A stretch of 64,000 bases of DNA from Roseiarcus sp963820795 (GCA_963820795.1 CAWGBJ010000016.1:1-64000); one strand, 5' to 3'; shown: positions 1 to 9,502, counted from the stretch's first letter. Numbers and translations are program-made. Notes: generated from the letters alone by a model not told the origin.

Positions 1-173
1 AGGCTGACCGGAAGCCGCAACGAGATCGCCGTCGTGCTCGGCTGCAAATTGGGCAGTCGCACCCGCTTGGCTCGCCGCCAGTCGAGATCCGCGGTCGAAT
101 CCTCGCCCTCCCAGAAGGCGCGCTCATCGGCCTCGCTCGTGAACTTTCCGGTAGCCTTACGCGCCTTCGTCAT
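1..173 (-). CDS. brnA: BrnA-family antitoxin, 3' end cut by window edge
   Basis: Reading from an ATG at 173 toward the window edge gives a protein with the BrnA signature: a FWEGEDSTADLDW segment, then KRVRLPNL and a start of the ribbon-helix-helix region (STTAISLRLP). BrnA neutralises BrnT and represses the shared promoter through its ribbon-helix-helix DNA-binding part. The start overlaps the end of brnT by 17 bases, the usual toxin-first order of brnTA operons. The DNA-binding C-terminus lies outside the window, so completeness cannot be judged. Family assignment rests on these motifs and on the adjacent toxin. Confidence 0.8.
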   Translation of the reverse strand, partial: MTKARKATGKFTSEADERAFWEGEDSTADLDWRRAKRVRLPNLQPSTTAISLRLPVS

Positions 174-483
174 AGATGGTCCTTTCCCTAACGCTCATGT
201 CGCGCGCCGAGATGACGCGAATGAATGAGCCGTCCGAGCGGAGCGTAAACGTGATATGCAACCGCCGCCCAGCCGCGGTGCGGCCAAGCGCGTGAAACCG
301 GCTCTCCGCGGCGCTGTGGCGCTCATCTTCGAGGACGAGCAGCGGCTGATTGAAGAAAGCCTGCTCCGCCTCCGCCTGGTTCACGCCATGCTTGTCCGCG
401 CTCTTTCGCTCGTTGCCTGCATCCCAATCCAGCCGACGACGCGCGTCCAGTCGATCATCTGTGTATATTATGGATATATACAT
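157..483 (-). CDS. brnT: BrnT-family ribonuclease toxin
   Basis: A 108-residue protein with BrnT features: LDWDAGNERKSADKHGV near residues 18-34, an AEQAFF segment, the E-x-R patch around SRFHALGRTAAGRRLHITFT and the C-terminal VISARDMSVRERTIY. BrnT is an RNase whose expression arrests translation; it is held in check by BrnA, encoded immediately downstream with an overlap. The ATG at 483 is the only ATG near the expected start. It gives about 15 residues more than typical BrnT before the first conserved tryptophan, so a non-ATG start further in is possible. An inverted repeat spans the start codon. Confidence 0.8.
   Translation of the reverse strand: MYISIIYTDDRLDARRRLDWDAGNERKSADKHGVNQAEAEQAFFNQPLLVLEDERHSAAESRFHALGRTAAGRRLHITFTLRSDGSFIRVISARDMSVRERTIYDEGA
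462..482. promoter_or_regulatory. AT-rich inverted repeat over the brnT start
   Basis: TGTATAT and ATATACA are exact inverted copies separated by 7 bases, in an otherwise GC-rich region, and overlap the proposed brnT start codon. BrnA proteins autorepress by binding palindromes near the brnT promoter, so this is a candidate operator. If so, the true brnT start may lie further downstream. Inferred from position and symmetry only. Confidence 0.4.
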
Positions 484-571
484 TAATGTCAAGGTCGACG
501 CCGTCGCTTGCGATCGGCGCGGGCGCAGGGCACGCTTGGCATAGTCCGATATCGCGCAAAAGGCCTTTCCC

Positions 572-1168
572 TTGATCGTCGTCTTTGAGGTCGGCAACGT
601 TCTGTTGCGCTGGAACCGTCGCAATCTGTATCGCAAGATGTTCGACGACGACGCGCGGATGGAGCGCTTTCTCGCGACCGCGCTCGCCATGGACTTTGTC
701 GCGCATACCGACGTCGTCGCGGATTTCTCCGCAGCGGTCGCAGCGCGGGCGCGGCCTTTCCGGAATTCGCCGATAACTGAGATTATTCGACGAGCGGTGG
801 ATCGAGACGATCGGCGGCCCGATCGAGGAAAATGTCGCGCTCATGCGGCGCTGAAGGCGCCGGCCGGCCGGTCCATGCGTTGAGCAACTTCGCGACCGAG
901 AAATTCGCGCTCGTCCAACAGCAATACGACTTCCTGAGCGAATTCGACACCGCCGTGATCTCCGGCCATGTCGGCGTGGTGAAGCCCGATCCCACGCATT
1001 TTCGAGATCTTGTTCGAGCGGGTGGGGCGACGGCCCAGCGAATTGCTGTTCGTCGACAACTCGGCCCCCAACGTCCGCGCTGCGGAAGCGCTCGGCATGG
1101 CGGCGATCCACTTCCGCCGCGGCGTCGATCTGGAACGCGAACTTTCCGCCCGCGGCGCCCTGCCGTGA
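572..1168 (+). pseudogene. HAD-family hydrolase, frameshifted
   Basis: The pieces add up to a HAD-IA (haloacid dehalogenase-like) hydrolase of about 198 residues. One frame gives VVFEVGNVLLRW through VAHTDVVADF. Another gives HALSNFATEKFALVQQQYDF (motif II serine in ALSNF) and VVKPDP (motif III lysine). A third gives LLFVDNSAPN (motif IV) and the tail to the stop at 1166. At least three frame changes are needed. In motif I the first aspartate, the phosphoryl-accepting nucleophile of the family, reads as glutamate (VFEVGN instead of VFDxGN). The only start in frame is TTG. The gene is probably dead; it lies in a stretch where every gene down to 8456 is broken. Confidence 0.75.
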
Positions 1169-1549
1169 GGCGACGGAGAGAGCAGGCGTGGCTGAAGACG
1201 TCGGGTTTCGTCCTGCCGGCATCTGACGCCGACCGGTAGTTACATTCGTTTTCCGCTTCGCGCTCTTATCCCTGTTAGGTGGCCCACCAGGGAAAACAAT
1301 TTCCCTGTCCTGTCCTGACCTCCCGCACGAGCAAATCCGCGCAAGACAATGAAAAACCTGGATTGACGCGTTCGCTCGAAGGGGCGCTGGGAGCGACTTT
1401 TTCGATTACCAGGCATTATCAGCGACGAACACGCGGAAGTTTTCCGAGAACGCGGCTCAGGCCACGGGGCTTCTTCGAATTGCGAAATACGGTAATGAAG
1501 CGGCGGCAAGAGAAAGGGCGTCGCGAGGAAACCGCCCGGGAGGGGGCCA
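1169..1549. other. intergenic region, no gene seen
   Basis: No convincing coding sequence. It contains a short inverted AT-rich motif (CAGGGAAAACAATTTCCCTG, around 1290-1310) of the kind that recurs near broken genes in this window, and similar CCCTG-rich wording at 52160-52225. The last 15 bases form a G-rich ribosome-binding site for the DUF4239 gene. Confidence 0.4.
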
Positions 1550-2308
1550 ATGACCATCGGTTTCATCGCCATCGTCATATTCATCCTGACGCTTGGGGCC
1601 GGGCTGATCGGCCTCTACGTCCACGAGACGCTGCCGGCCGAGCAGAAGAACGACAGCGCCCGCAGCGTAGTCGGACAGGTGGCGGGGCTGGTCAGTCTCC
1701 TCCTGGCTTTGGTGCTTGGCATGCTCGTCGGCACGAGCTTCGCCTTCTTCGGCACGCAGAAGACCGAGCTGGAAACGCTATCGGCGCAGATCCTGCAGCT
1801 CGACCAGGCGCTGGCGCAGTACGGCCCCGAGACCAAGCCCCTGCGCGATAAACTGAAAGAGGCGACGCAAGCCTATGACACTTTCTGGGGCGGCGGCGAC
1901 GGCGACCCCAAACTGCTGTCGGTCGCAGTTCCCCTGGCGGCGGGCGCAGCGACCAAGGCCTTCCTGGCGGGCCTCAATCCGACGACGGAAGCGCAGAAGC
2001 AGGCGGTTGCCGGGGCGAGCGCGGCCGCTGGCGCGATCCAGAATTCGCGGGTGATGATGTTCTCGAGGTCGCGAGCCATCCGGTCAGCGCCGGGCTGGTC
2101 GTCGTCCTCCTGATCTGGGCGGTGGTGCTGTTCTTCGGGATGGGGCTGTTCGCCCAGCCCAACGGCCTGGTCATCGGCCCTCCACCTTCGGCGCCGTCTG
2201 CGTCGCCTTCGCGATATTCCTGATCCTCGAGCTCGGCTTGCCCTATACCGGGCATGTTCCGCGCTGCCGGCCGCGCTGCAGGAGGCGATGGCGAACATCG
2301 ACCAATAG
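1550..2308 (+). pseudogene. DUF4239 (bestrophin-like) membrane protein, frameshifted
   Basis: A good Shine-Dalgarno (GGGAGGGGG) precedes ATG 1550. The first 175 or so residues contain a hydrophobic segment at residues 5-25, the HETLP and ARSVVGQVAGLVSLLLALVLGMLVG segments typical of DUF4239 proteins, and a following helical region. The frame breaks near 2060-2100. The continuation (HPVSAGLVVVLLIWAVVLFFGMGLFAQPN, then VCVAFAIFLILELGLPYTG, then AALQEAMANIDQ) lies in other frames up to the TAG at 2306-2308. Full-length members have the same four-helix arrangement. Function of the family is not established. At least two frameshifts. Confidence 0.75.
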
Positions 2309-2383
2309 CCGAATAGCCTTGGGGCGCTCGCCGATTCCATTGTAGCGCATATAATGGGGTAGAGTTGACCCCGCGATATGTTC

Positions 2384-2459
2384 GTCATTGCGAGCGTCAG
2401 CGAAGCAAGCCAGGGCTGCCGCCGTGGATTGCTTGGTCGCTTCGCTTCTCCGCAATGAC
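2384..2459. repeat. dispersed imperfect palindrome, copy 1
   Basis: The element starts GTCATTGCGAG and ends GCAATGAC, with internal TGGATTGCTT; the ends are inverted copies of each other. Related copies lie at 44439-44526 (full) and 15375-15397 (one end). This type of intergenic palindrome is common in many proteobacterial genomes. Confidence 0.7.
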
Positions 2460-2504
2460 CGCGGAGGAGACGCCCACGCCTTCCGCCGTCACAGGGTTGC
2501 TCGG

Positions 2505-3293
2505 ATGTCCCGGTCGAGGGGCGCGATGGCCAGCGTCGGCGAGGTCAAGGACTTCCTGTTCGAGGACAGGAACTGGAAGATTTGCTGGATGGTCGGTCGA
2601 CACCGGCGACTGGCTGCCCGGCCGCCGGATCCTGATCGACCCGTCAGGCGATCGCTCCCTGCTGGACCTGTCGATGCCGCCCGATCGCAGGCTGCCGATG
2701 ATGGGCGGCGCCGAGATGCCGGTCGTGTCCGTCGGGCTGACGAAACAGCAGATCGAGGCGAGCCCGGAGGCGCGGCGACGACGAGCCGTTGTCGCAGCAG
2801 ATGCAGGACGGGGCTCTACCGATCACTACGGCTGGGACCGCTACTGGGGCGACACCTATTTCGGCCCCGACGCCATCGATCCGCTGTCGAAGCCGATCCG
2901 GGCCGACGCCGCGACGCGTCCGGCGGCGGCGACTGGGAAGCCCCTTGGGCGGCGGCGGCGGATCCGCACTTGCGCAGCGTCGCCGAGGTGAAGGGCTATC
3001 ACGTCCATGCGACCGACGGCGATATCGGCCACGTCGAGAACTTCCTTGCCGACGACGCCAACTGGGACATCCGCTATCTCGTCGTCGCCACGCGCAACTG
3101 GCTGCCGGGCAAGCACGTCCAGCTCGCGCCCTACGCCGTCAGGGCGATCGACTGGGCCGAACGCCGCATCGACGTCAACGTCACGCGCGAACAAGTAAAA
3201 TCGAGTCCGGACTGGGACCCGATCGCGCTCGCCGACCAGATCGCCCAGCAACAATACCACCGCCATTTCGGCTGGCCGGGATACGGTTGGTAG
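2505..3293 (+). pseudogene. two-copy PRC-barrel domain protein, frameshifted
   Basis: Two PRC-barrel repeats can be read. The first spans ASVGEVKDFLFEDRNWKI, then TGDWLPGRRILIDPS in another frame. The second, intact, runs from about 2970: YHVHATDGDIGHVENFLADD, NWLPGKHVQLAPYAV and RIDVNVTREQVKSSPDWDP, ending in a YHRHFGWPGYGW tail before the TAG at 3291. The middle (HYGWDRYWGDTYFGPDAID) is in yet another frame. PRC-barrel proteins of this size in alphaproteobacteria are usually uncharacterised, sometimes stress related. At least three frame changes, so the gene is unlikely to make a full product. The start is uncertain because the N-terminal frame is also damaged. Confidence 0.7.
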
Positions 3294-3454
3294 AGGCCTC
3301 CATTTCCCCTCGCCCTGCCCCTCTCCCGTCGCAGGGCTGTCCGGGGAAGTTCGAGGGGTGATTTGAAAATGACGCGGCGCATGTCCCGCAAACCCAGGTG
3401 TTCAAAAGCATCTTGGTACTTTCTGGTTTGCGAGACTTGAAAGGAGGACGGGGC

Positions 3455-4623
3455 ATGCGCTTTACACCTAGCATCTTCGGTAAGCTGCTGGAACCGATCA
3501 GAGCGGCGTCAGTTCGACACTCTCGTGGCGCGTCACGCCGGCGATGCCTACGTCAAATCGTTTTCCAAGCTGGAACCATCTGCTGGCGCTGGTCTACGCC
3601 CAGTTTTCCTCGGCCACTAGCCTGCGCGGCTTGGAAGCGGGTTGGAACGCCAACCGCCAGCATCATTACCACCTGGGCAGCGGCCCGTTCGGCCGGCTCG
3701 ACCCTGGCCGATGCGAACAAACGGCGACCGGTTGTGGTCTTCGCCGAGACCTTCGGCCTGGTCGCCAGCCAGCTCGATCGGCAGACGCGGCGCGACGGCA
3801 CGGCCATGGTGAAGTTGATCGATTTCGACGCCGATCCCGCTCGGCAAGCTGTGCGACTGGGCCAAATCGAACGGGCGCATCCGCGGCCTGAAGATGCATG
3901 TCGTCTTTGACCCGAAGGCCGACTGTCCGAGCATCCTCGACATCACCGATGCCAACGTCAACGACGCCCAGATCGGTCGCACGATCACCCTCGAAAGCCG
4001 GGGGCGACCTATGTCTTTGACAAGGGTTATTGCCATTATGGCTGGTGGACCGCGATCGCCGAGGGAGGGCGCGGTCTTCCTCACCCCGACCCAGAACCAA
4101 TATGCGCCTCGACCCTGTCGGCGAGCGCCCATCGTGCGGGGGGCGCAAGGCGATGGTTTCACCGTGCTCCGCGACACTGAGGTGCGCTTCGCCAGCAAGG
4201 GCGATTCGACACTGCCGATGCGGCTGCGCCGCCTCGTGGTCCAGCGAACCGACGGCAAAACCATCACCCTGCTGACCAATGACCTGCAGCGCGCCGCCGT
4301 CGACATCGCCGCCCTCGACAAAGCCCGGTGGCAGATCGAGCTGCTGTTTCGCTGGATCAAACAGCATCTCCACATCCGCCGCTTTCGGCAACAACGAGAA
4401 TGCGATCCGTCTGCAGCTTTTCGCCGCCATGATCGCCTACGCGCTGTCCGCCTCGCCGCCAGCACCCACAAGGTCGCCCTCCATCCTGCGGTTCACCGAT
4501 CTGGTGCGCCAGTTCCTCTTCGAGCGCCGCGATCTCGCCGCCATCGAAAAAACCCCACCCTCCATCCGAGCGGCCCGCAAGCCAAAAGTTCGCCCGATCA
4601 GTTCAGCCTCCGCTATGCGTGGG
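3455..4623 (+). mobile_element. IS4-family transposase, multiply frameshifted
   Basis: ATG 3455 opens an IS4-type transposase (MRFTPSIFGKLLEPI). The DDE core can be pieced together: RPVVVFAETFGL, MVKLIDFD (first aspartate region), MHVVFDPKADCPSILDITDANVNDAQIGRTI, a TYVFDKGYCHYGWW segment read across a frame change near 4010, and KARWQIELLFRWIKQHL with the YREK-like glutamate region near 4330. The C-terminal ALSASPPA/FTDLVRQFLFERRDLAAI and SLRYA parts are in different frames. Six or so frame changes mean it cannot transpose by itself. It sits between two other broken genes and may mark where the local decay began. REP-like GC-rich repeat sequence follows it at 4630-4690. Confidence 0.8.
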
Positions 4624-4782
4624 TTTCTCCGGACAGCCCGCGCACCGCGGGAGAGGGTGGCGCGAAGCGCCGGATGAGGTCGGACGAGGGCTTAGAGTTG
4701 GCGCATCGTTCGATCTTGGTGTAGCTCTCGCGTTTCCGCGGCGGCGCAAAATGAACGGGCGTCGTCGGTGGCGGGGGAAGCC

Positions 4783-6673
4783 GTGACCGAGTTCAAACGC
4801 CGCTCCTCGACCGGATCCAGTCCCCGGCCGACCTGCGCAATCTCAGCGCCAGCGAACTCGTCAAGGTCGCCGACGAGTTGCGCGCCGAGACGATGGGCGC
4901 CGTTTCCGTCACCGGCGGCCAATCTCGGGCGGGCTTCGGCGTCATCGAGCTCGACGGTCGCGCTGCACTATGCTTCGACACCCCCGCCGACCGGCTGGTC
5001 TGGGACGTCGGCCATCAGGCTCTATCCGCATAAGATCCTGACCGGGCGCCAGGCCCGCATCCGCACGCTCTGCCAGGGCGGCGGGCTTTCCGGCTTCACC
5101 GGCGCGCGGAGAGCGGTTCGACGCGTTCGGCGCGGGCCATTCGTCGACCTCGATCTCCGCCGCGCTCGGCATGGCGGTCGCACGCGATCTCGCCGGCCGC
5201 GCGAACAACATCGTCGCCGTGATCGGCGATGGGGCGATGTCGGCCGGCATGGCTTACGAAGCGATCAACGACGCCGGGGCGATGGCTCTCGGCTCATGGT
5301 CACCCTCTACGACAACGACATGTGGATCGCGCCGCCGACGGAGCGATGTCCGCCTATCCGGCGGCCTCGTCAGTAGCCACACCTCGGTCGTTCACGGTGT
5401 CGCCAGCAGCTCGCGCGCCGCCTGCCGCGGTTTTTCTACGACAAAGCCAAGCGCACTGAGGAATATAGCCACGGCTTCCTGACTGGCGGCACGCTGTTCG
5501 AAGAGCTGGGGTTCTACTATGTCGGGCCGATCGACGGCCACGATCTCGACCATCTATGCCGGTTCTAAGGACGTCCGCGTCGCCATCGGCCCGGTGCTCG
5601 TCCATGTCGTGACCAAAAAGGGCAAGGGCTATCCGCCGGCCGAGGCGGCCGACGACAAGTATGACGGCGTTTCGTTCGACGTCGTCACCGGCGCGCAGGG
5701 GAAACCGAGACCAATGCCCCCGCCTACACCAAGGTTTTCGCCCACGCGCTGCTCGACGCGGCGCCGCGCGACGACAGGATCGTCGGCATCACCGCCGCCA
5801 TGCCGAAGCGCACCGGCTCGACCGGGTGCAGGAAGGCGTTTTCCCGAGCGGGTGTTCGACGTCGGCATCGCCGAGCAGCACGCCGTGACCTTCTCGGCCG
5901 GGTTCGCGACGGAGGGTTTGAGCCATTCTGCGCCATCTATTGACCTTCTTGCAGCTCGCCTACGACCAGGTCGTGCATGACGTCGCGGTGCAGACCTGCG
6001 GGTCCGCTTCGCGATCGACCGCGCCGGGCTCGTCGGCGCGGACGGGGCCACCCATGCGCGGCTTCGACGTCGCGGCTCTCACGTGCCTGCCGGACATGAC
6101 GGTGATGGCGGCAGCCGACGAGCGGAGCTCGTTCATATGGTCGCGACCCCGCCGCGCACGATGCCGGGCCGATCGCGCTACGCTATCCGCGCGGCGACAG
6201 GGTCGGCGTCGAGTTGCCCGAGCGCGGCGTGCCGTTGCCCATCGGCGAGGGACGGATGGTAAGACAGGGATTGGGGATCGCCATCCTGTCGCTTTGGCCC
6301 CGTCTCGCGGAGGCGTTCAGGGCGACCGATGACCTGGCGGCGCGGGGCCTGTCGACCACGGTCGCCGACGCACGTTTCGCCAAGCCGCTCGACCACGATC
6401 TGATTCTCACGCTTGCCGCCGACCTCGACTTCTGATCACGATCGAGGAGGCGCGGCGGGAGACTTCGGCGCTCAGCCCTGGCCCTGCTCCCCCAAGCCGG
6501 CGTGCTCGATGCCGGCCTCAAGGTCCGGACGCTGACGCTGCCCGACCGCTTCCAGGACAGGCAAGCCGGAGCGCCTGTACGCCGCCGCCGGGCTCGACGC
6601 CAAGGGCATCGTCGCGAGGGCGCTTGCGGCGCTCGGCGGGCATGAGCGGAAGGCCTCGGCCTTCAGCGCATGA
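4783..6673 (+). pseudogene. dxs: 1-deoxy-D-xylulose-5-phosphate synthase, heavily frameshifted
   Basis: DXS condenses pyruvate and glyceraldehyde 3-phosphate, the first step of the MEP isoprenoid pathway. From GTG 4783 the protein can be followed through nearly its full length, but only by changing frame at least eight times. Visible pieces are DRIQSPADLRNLSASELVKVADELRAET (written across frames), VWDVGHQA, the ThDP-binding VIGDGAMSAGMAYEAINDAGA, YYVGPIDGHDLDH, KKGKGYPPAEAADDKYDGV, FDVGIAEQHAVTFSAGFATEGL, LRYPRGDRVGVELPERG and the C-terminal ADARFAKPLDHDLI. The TGA lies at 6671-6673. An isoprenoid-making bacterium needs DXS, so either an intact copy exists elsewhere or the breaks are sequencing errors. 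Confidence 0.85.
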
Positions 6674-6880
6674 GCGCGCCCCCGAGTTCTCCGCCCGGGG
6701 ACGACGACGAGGACCCCGAGCAACGCAACATCGCCAACCTGGTCCGCCCTGATCGCCGTCGTGGTTCTCGTCCTTCTCGGCTACTGGGCCTTCGCCGCGA
6801 TCGACCGGCAGCGGAAGCTGCAGATCTGCTTGGCCGAGGGCCGGCGGGACTGCCTCGAGCTGGTCAGCCCGACGAAATGA
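6670..6880 (+). pseudogene. small single-span membrane protein, frameshifted
   Basis: The ATG overlaps the dxs stop (ATGA). The first frame gives an acidic, proline-rich N-terminus (PPSSPPGDDDEDPEQRNIANLV). One base later the sequence continues as ALIAVVVLVLLGYWAFAAIDRQRKLQICLAEGRRDCLELV and a TGA at 6878. This is one transmembrane helix followed by a short soluble tail with two cysteines. Short proteins of this layout occur after alphaproteobacterial genes with no known function. The frame change is near 6747. Confidence 0.55.
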
Positions 6881-6930
6881 GCCGCCGCCTCCAGACTTAA
6901 ACCACCGTTCCGGGCTGCGCCAATTTGGAT

Positions 6931-7400
6931 TTATCCGCCCTTCGGCGCATCGCCCTTCAAAGCATCCGCGAACTTTCGCATAAAGGCGCACCAATTCGTC
7001 GATGTCGTGCGCGCTCCAGCTCTCGAGGATCGAGCGACCTATTCTGTCGCGGGCCGCGTCAACCAGCTCGGTCATCGCCTTGCCCTCCGGCGTGATGACC
7101 GCGTCGCGCACCCGGCGGTCGGCGTCATTGTCCGGCGCTCGACCAGGCCGAGGCTTTCCAGTCTAGCGACCTGGCGGCTGACCGTCGTGTAGTCGCGCCC
7201 GATACGGTCAGCGAGCTCCACGACGCCGATCGGCCCGATATTGTCCACCGAAACCAGCAAGGGAAACAGCGCCCGGTCGAGAGGAATTCCGCTTCCTTGA
7301 TCAGCGCGTCATCGCGCTGCGGCCGGTTCATGACCGCGACGATATCCAGCATCGTCCCGTGAAGCTGTCGTAGCTGGTCCGTTATATGTGTATTTTGCAT
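6931..7400 (-). pseudogene. MarR-family transcriptional regulator, frameshifted
   Basis: From ATG 7400 the protein starts MQNTHITDQLRQLHGTMLDI, typical of the helix before the MarR winged helix. The body then appears in another frame: FPLLVSVDNIGPIGVVELADRIGRDYTTVSRQVARLESLGLVERR, containing the recognition helix and start of the wing. The C-terminal dimerisation helix (GKAMTELVDAARDRIGRSILESWSAHDIDELVRLYAK) is in a third frame and reaches a TAA at 6931 after one more shift. It is divergent from the oxidoreductase at 7478, which a working copy would probably regulate. Confidence 0.75.
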
Positions 7401-7427
7401 TTTTTTTCTTGACGTCATCGAGCGGCT

Positions 7428-7448
7428 CGTATATGTGCATTATACACG
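7428..7448. promoter_or_regulatory. candidate MarR operator
   Basis: An imperfect palindrome, CGTATA...TATACACG, lies in the divergent gap. A related TATATGTGTAT half-site is found at 7383-7393, over the regulator start. MarR proteins usually bind such 15-21 bp palindromes in the gap between themselves and a divergent target. Inference from symmetry and position. Confidence 0.35.
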
Positions 7449-7477
7449 AATAGGGGAAGCCGGAAGGAAAGCGCGCC

Positions 7478-8456
7478 ATGAAAGCCGCGATCGTACTGGG
7501 AGCGGGACGAACGCCTGTTTATGGCGAATTCAGCGAGCCGGTGGCGTCCCCCGGCGAGCAGCGGATCGCCGTGACGGCCGCCGCCATGAGTTCCGTCGCC
7601 AAAAGCCTGGCCTCCGGGGCCCACTATAGCTCATCGGGTCGCTTTCCCTTCGTGGCGGGTTTCGATGGCGTCGGGCGGCTGTCTATGGCCGCCGGGTCTA
7701 TTTTGCCCTGCCGAGAGCGCCCTACGGCAGCATGGGCGAATGGACCGTCGCGTCGTCAGCGCATTGCGTGGCTCTCCCTGACGGGCTCGATGACGTGACG
7801 GCCGCCGCCATCGCCAATCCTGGAATGTCGTCATGGGCGGCCTATAAGGAACGCGCCATGCTTAGCGCTGGGGAAACCGTGCTGGTTAATGGCGCGACCG
7901 GAACGGCAGGCCGTCTGGCCGTTCAGATTGCCAAGCATCTGGGCGCGGCAAGGGTCATCGCGACCGCACGCAACCTCGAGGCCCTGAAATCGGTCGCGGC
8001 TAACGGGGCCGATGTGACCATTCCCCGTCCAAGATGCCGCGGCGCTGGAAAACGTCTTCAAGGAGCAGTTGCAGCGGGTGTGGATGTCGTGATCGATTAT
8101 CTGTGGGGGCCGAGCGCCGAGCGCCTGCTGACCGCAGCGGCCAAGGCAGGAAAAGACGCCGTACCGATCCGGTTTGTTCAGGTCGGGGCGGTCAGCGGTC
8201 CCAACATCGCGCTTCCGAGCGCGGCGTTACGCTCGTCGGCGATCACGCTGATGGGCAGCGGCATCGGCAGCATCCCCTTCCTGACCGCCTCCTCAATGCC
8301 GTCGGCGGGCTGCTGCATGCGACCGCGGCGTGCGGTTTCGAAATTGCGGCTAAATCCCTCCCCTTGACGGAGGTCGAGCACGCCTGGCCGGATGACAACA
8401 GCGCCCGGCGACGCACGGTGTTCACCGTGGAGTTGCAATTTCATTCGAACTGCTAA
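7478..8456 (+). pseudogene. MDR-superfamily NADPH:quinone oxidoreductase-like, frameshifted
   Basis: ATG 7478 follows a GGAAGG ribosome-binding site. The N-terminal GroES-like part (KAAIVLGAGRTPVYGEFSEPVASPGEQRIAV) is followed, in another frame, by MGEWTVASSAHCVALPDGLDDVTAAAIANPGMSSW. The Rossmann domain reads ETVLVNGATGTAGRLAVQIAKHLGAARVIATAR, a GxGxxG-like NADPH site. Further frame changes occur near 8030 and 8280 before the C-terminal SLPLTEVEHAWPD. No zinc ligands are seen, which fits the zinc-independent quinone-reductase group. At least three frameshifts; probably inactive. Confidence 0.75.
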
Positions 8457-8724
8457 AGGAATCGGTTACAAACTGACGACCGTTTCAGCAAGAAAGTCAT
8501 GGCGGCGGCCTGCGCCTGGTGATATTGTGTCGCTCCCTGGGCGGGTTCTCTACTACGGCCGGACGGCCGATATTCGCGCCGAGCATTTTCCGTCGAAGCC
8601 GTGAGCGTTTTTGTGGCCGCGCGCTGTGCGCCGTCAGACGCGGTCGGCGACGGTGTCGGCAATTGCCAGAGGATCTGTCGAGCGTTGACTTCAGCCGCCC
8701 GGCGGCGCATAAGCCCCGCTTCCC
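8457..8724. other. intergenic region upstream of rpmH, no gene seen
   Basis: No supported coding sequence. The stretch separates the decay zone from the intact ribosomal/secretion block and must contain the rpmH promoter, but I cannot place -35/-10 boxes with confidence. Confidence 0.4.
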
Positions 8725-8752
8725 GGCGGCGCGAAAGCGCCGCCAAGTTTTT
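8725..8752 (+). terminator. intrinsic terminator before rpmH
   Basis: A perfect 8-bp GC stem (GGCGGCGC / GCGCCGCC) closed by a GAAA tetraloop is followed at once by AAGTTTTT. The orientation stops plus-strand transcription coming from the broken oxidoreductase before rpmH. Confidence 0.8.
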
Positions 8753-8830
8753 CCCGGGGTCGCTGCCCGATTTAAAAAGTTGCCGCGACGACGCTGGGCT
8801 GTGCGCGTTTGAGCGGCATCGGAGACGATC

Positions 8831-8965
8831 GTGAAGCGGACCTATCAACCCAGCAAGCTCGTTCGCAAGCGGCGGCACGGCTTCCGCGCCCGAATGGCGA
8901 CCGCCGCCGGCCGTAAGATCTTGAACGCGCGGCGCGCCGCCGGCCGGAAGAAGCTCTCCGCCTGA
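8831..8965 (+). CDS. rpmH: 50S ribosomal protein bL34
   Basis: This 44-residue protein is a near-consensus L34: KRTYQPSKLVRKRRHGFRAR, MATAAGRKILNARRAAGRKKLSA. It binds 23S rRNA in the large subunit. The start is GTG 8831 with a GGAGACG ribosome-binding site just upstream; this start places the KRTYQPS motif at residue 2 as in the whole family. It is followed 30 bases later by rnpA, the usual order in bacteria. Intact, in contrast with every gene just upstream. Confidence 0.97.
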   Translation: MKRTYQPSKLVRKRRHGFRARMATAAGRKILNARRAAGRKKLSA

Positions 8966-8995
8966 TCCGCCGGCGCGGCGGCCCGGGCGGCCGCC

Positions 8996-9502
8996 ATGAC
9001 CTGCGGCCTTTTACCAGCCCATGCGAACCAGCGGATGGATCCCTTTTTGCCGGATAGGGACGCAAGCCGCGTCCCCGCCGCGCCGCCGCTCGGGCGCCTG
9101 AGGCGGCGCGCCGAATTCCAGCGCGTCGCCCGCGGCCGACGCAAATCCTTCGCCGCCTTCACTTTACAGTCGGCTCCGCGGCAGTCAAACCCCCAGCCAG
9201 CCGCGCAAGAAACCGCGCCCTGCCCGTGCGTCGGCCTCACCGTCACCAGGAAAGCCGGCAACGCGGTCGAGCGCAATCGCATCCGCCGCCGTTTGCGCGA
9301 GGCCTTGCGGGCGGCTTGCCCACTTGAGGCGGAGGGCGACTGCGATTACGTGCTGTTGGCGCGGCGCGAGGCGCTTTCTCGCCGCTTTGCCGAGCTCGTA
9401 GACGATTTGCGCAACGCCTTCCGCGCCGACGCGCGCGGACGGAGAGCGGGCAGCCGCGAGCCGGGCCGGACCATTGCGAAGGACAAAGACAGGCGAACAT
9501 GA
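8996..9502 (+). CDS. rnpA: ribonuclease P protein component
   Basis: RnpA is the protein cofactor that helps the RNase P RNA bind and trim the 5' leader of pre-tRNAs. The RRRAEFQRVARGRRKSFAAFTLQ segment near residues 36-58, the CVGLTVTRKAGNAVERNRIRRRLREAL core with the RNR motif (about residues 82-108) and the DYVLLARREAL strand are all present. At 168 residues it is longer than the usual 110-130: there is an N-terminal extension, an insertion rich in P and Q before CVGLTV, and a basic tail. A start at ATG 9035 is also possible. It overlaps yidC by four bases (ATGA), implying translational coupling. Confidence 0.95.
   Translation: MTCGLLPAHANQRMDPFLPDRDASRVPAAPPLGRLRRRAEFQRVARGRRKSFAAFTLQSAPRQSNPQPAAQETAPCPCVGLTVTRKAGNAVERNRIRRRLREALRAACPLEAEGDCDYVLLARREALSRRFAELVDDLRNAFRADARGRRAGSREPGRTIAKDKDRRT

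Noticed and set aside
8457..8830. replication origin next to rpmH
   Set aside because: rpmH neighbours oriC in many bacteria, but I see no cluster of DnaA boxes and no dnaA gene here, and alphaproteobacterial origins are usually elsewhere.
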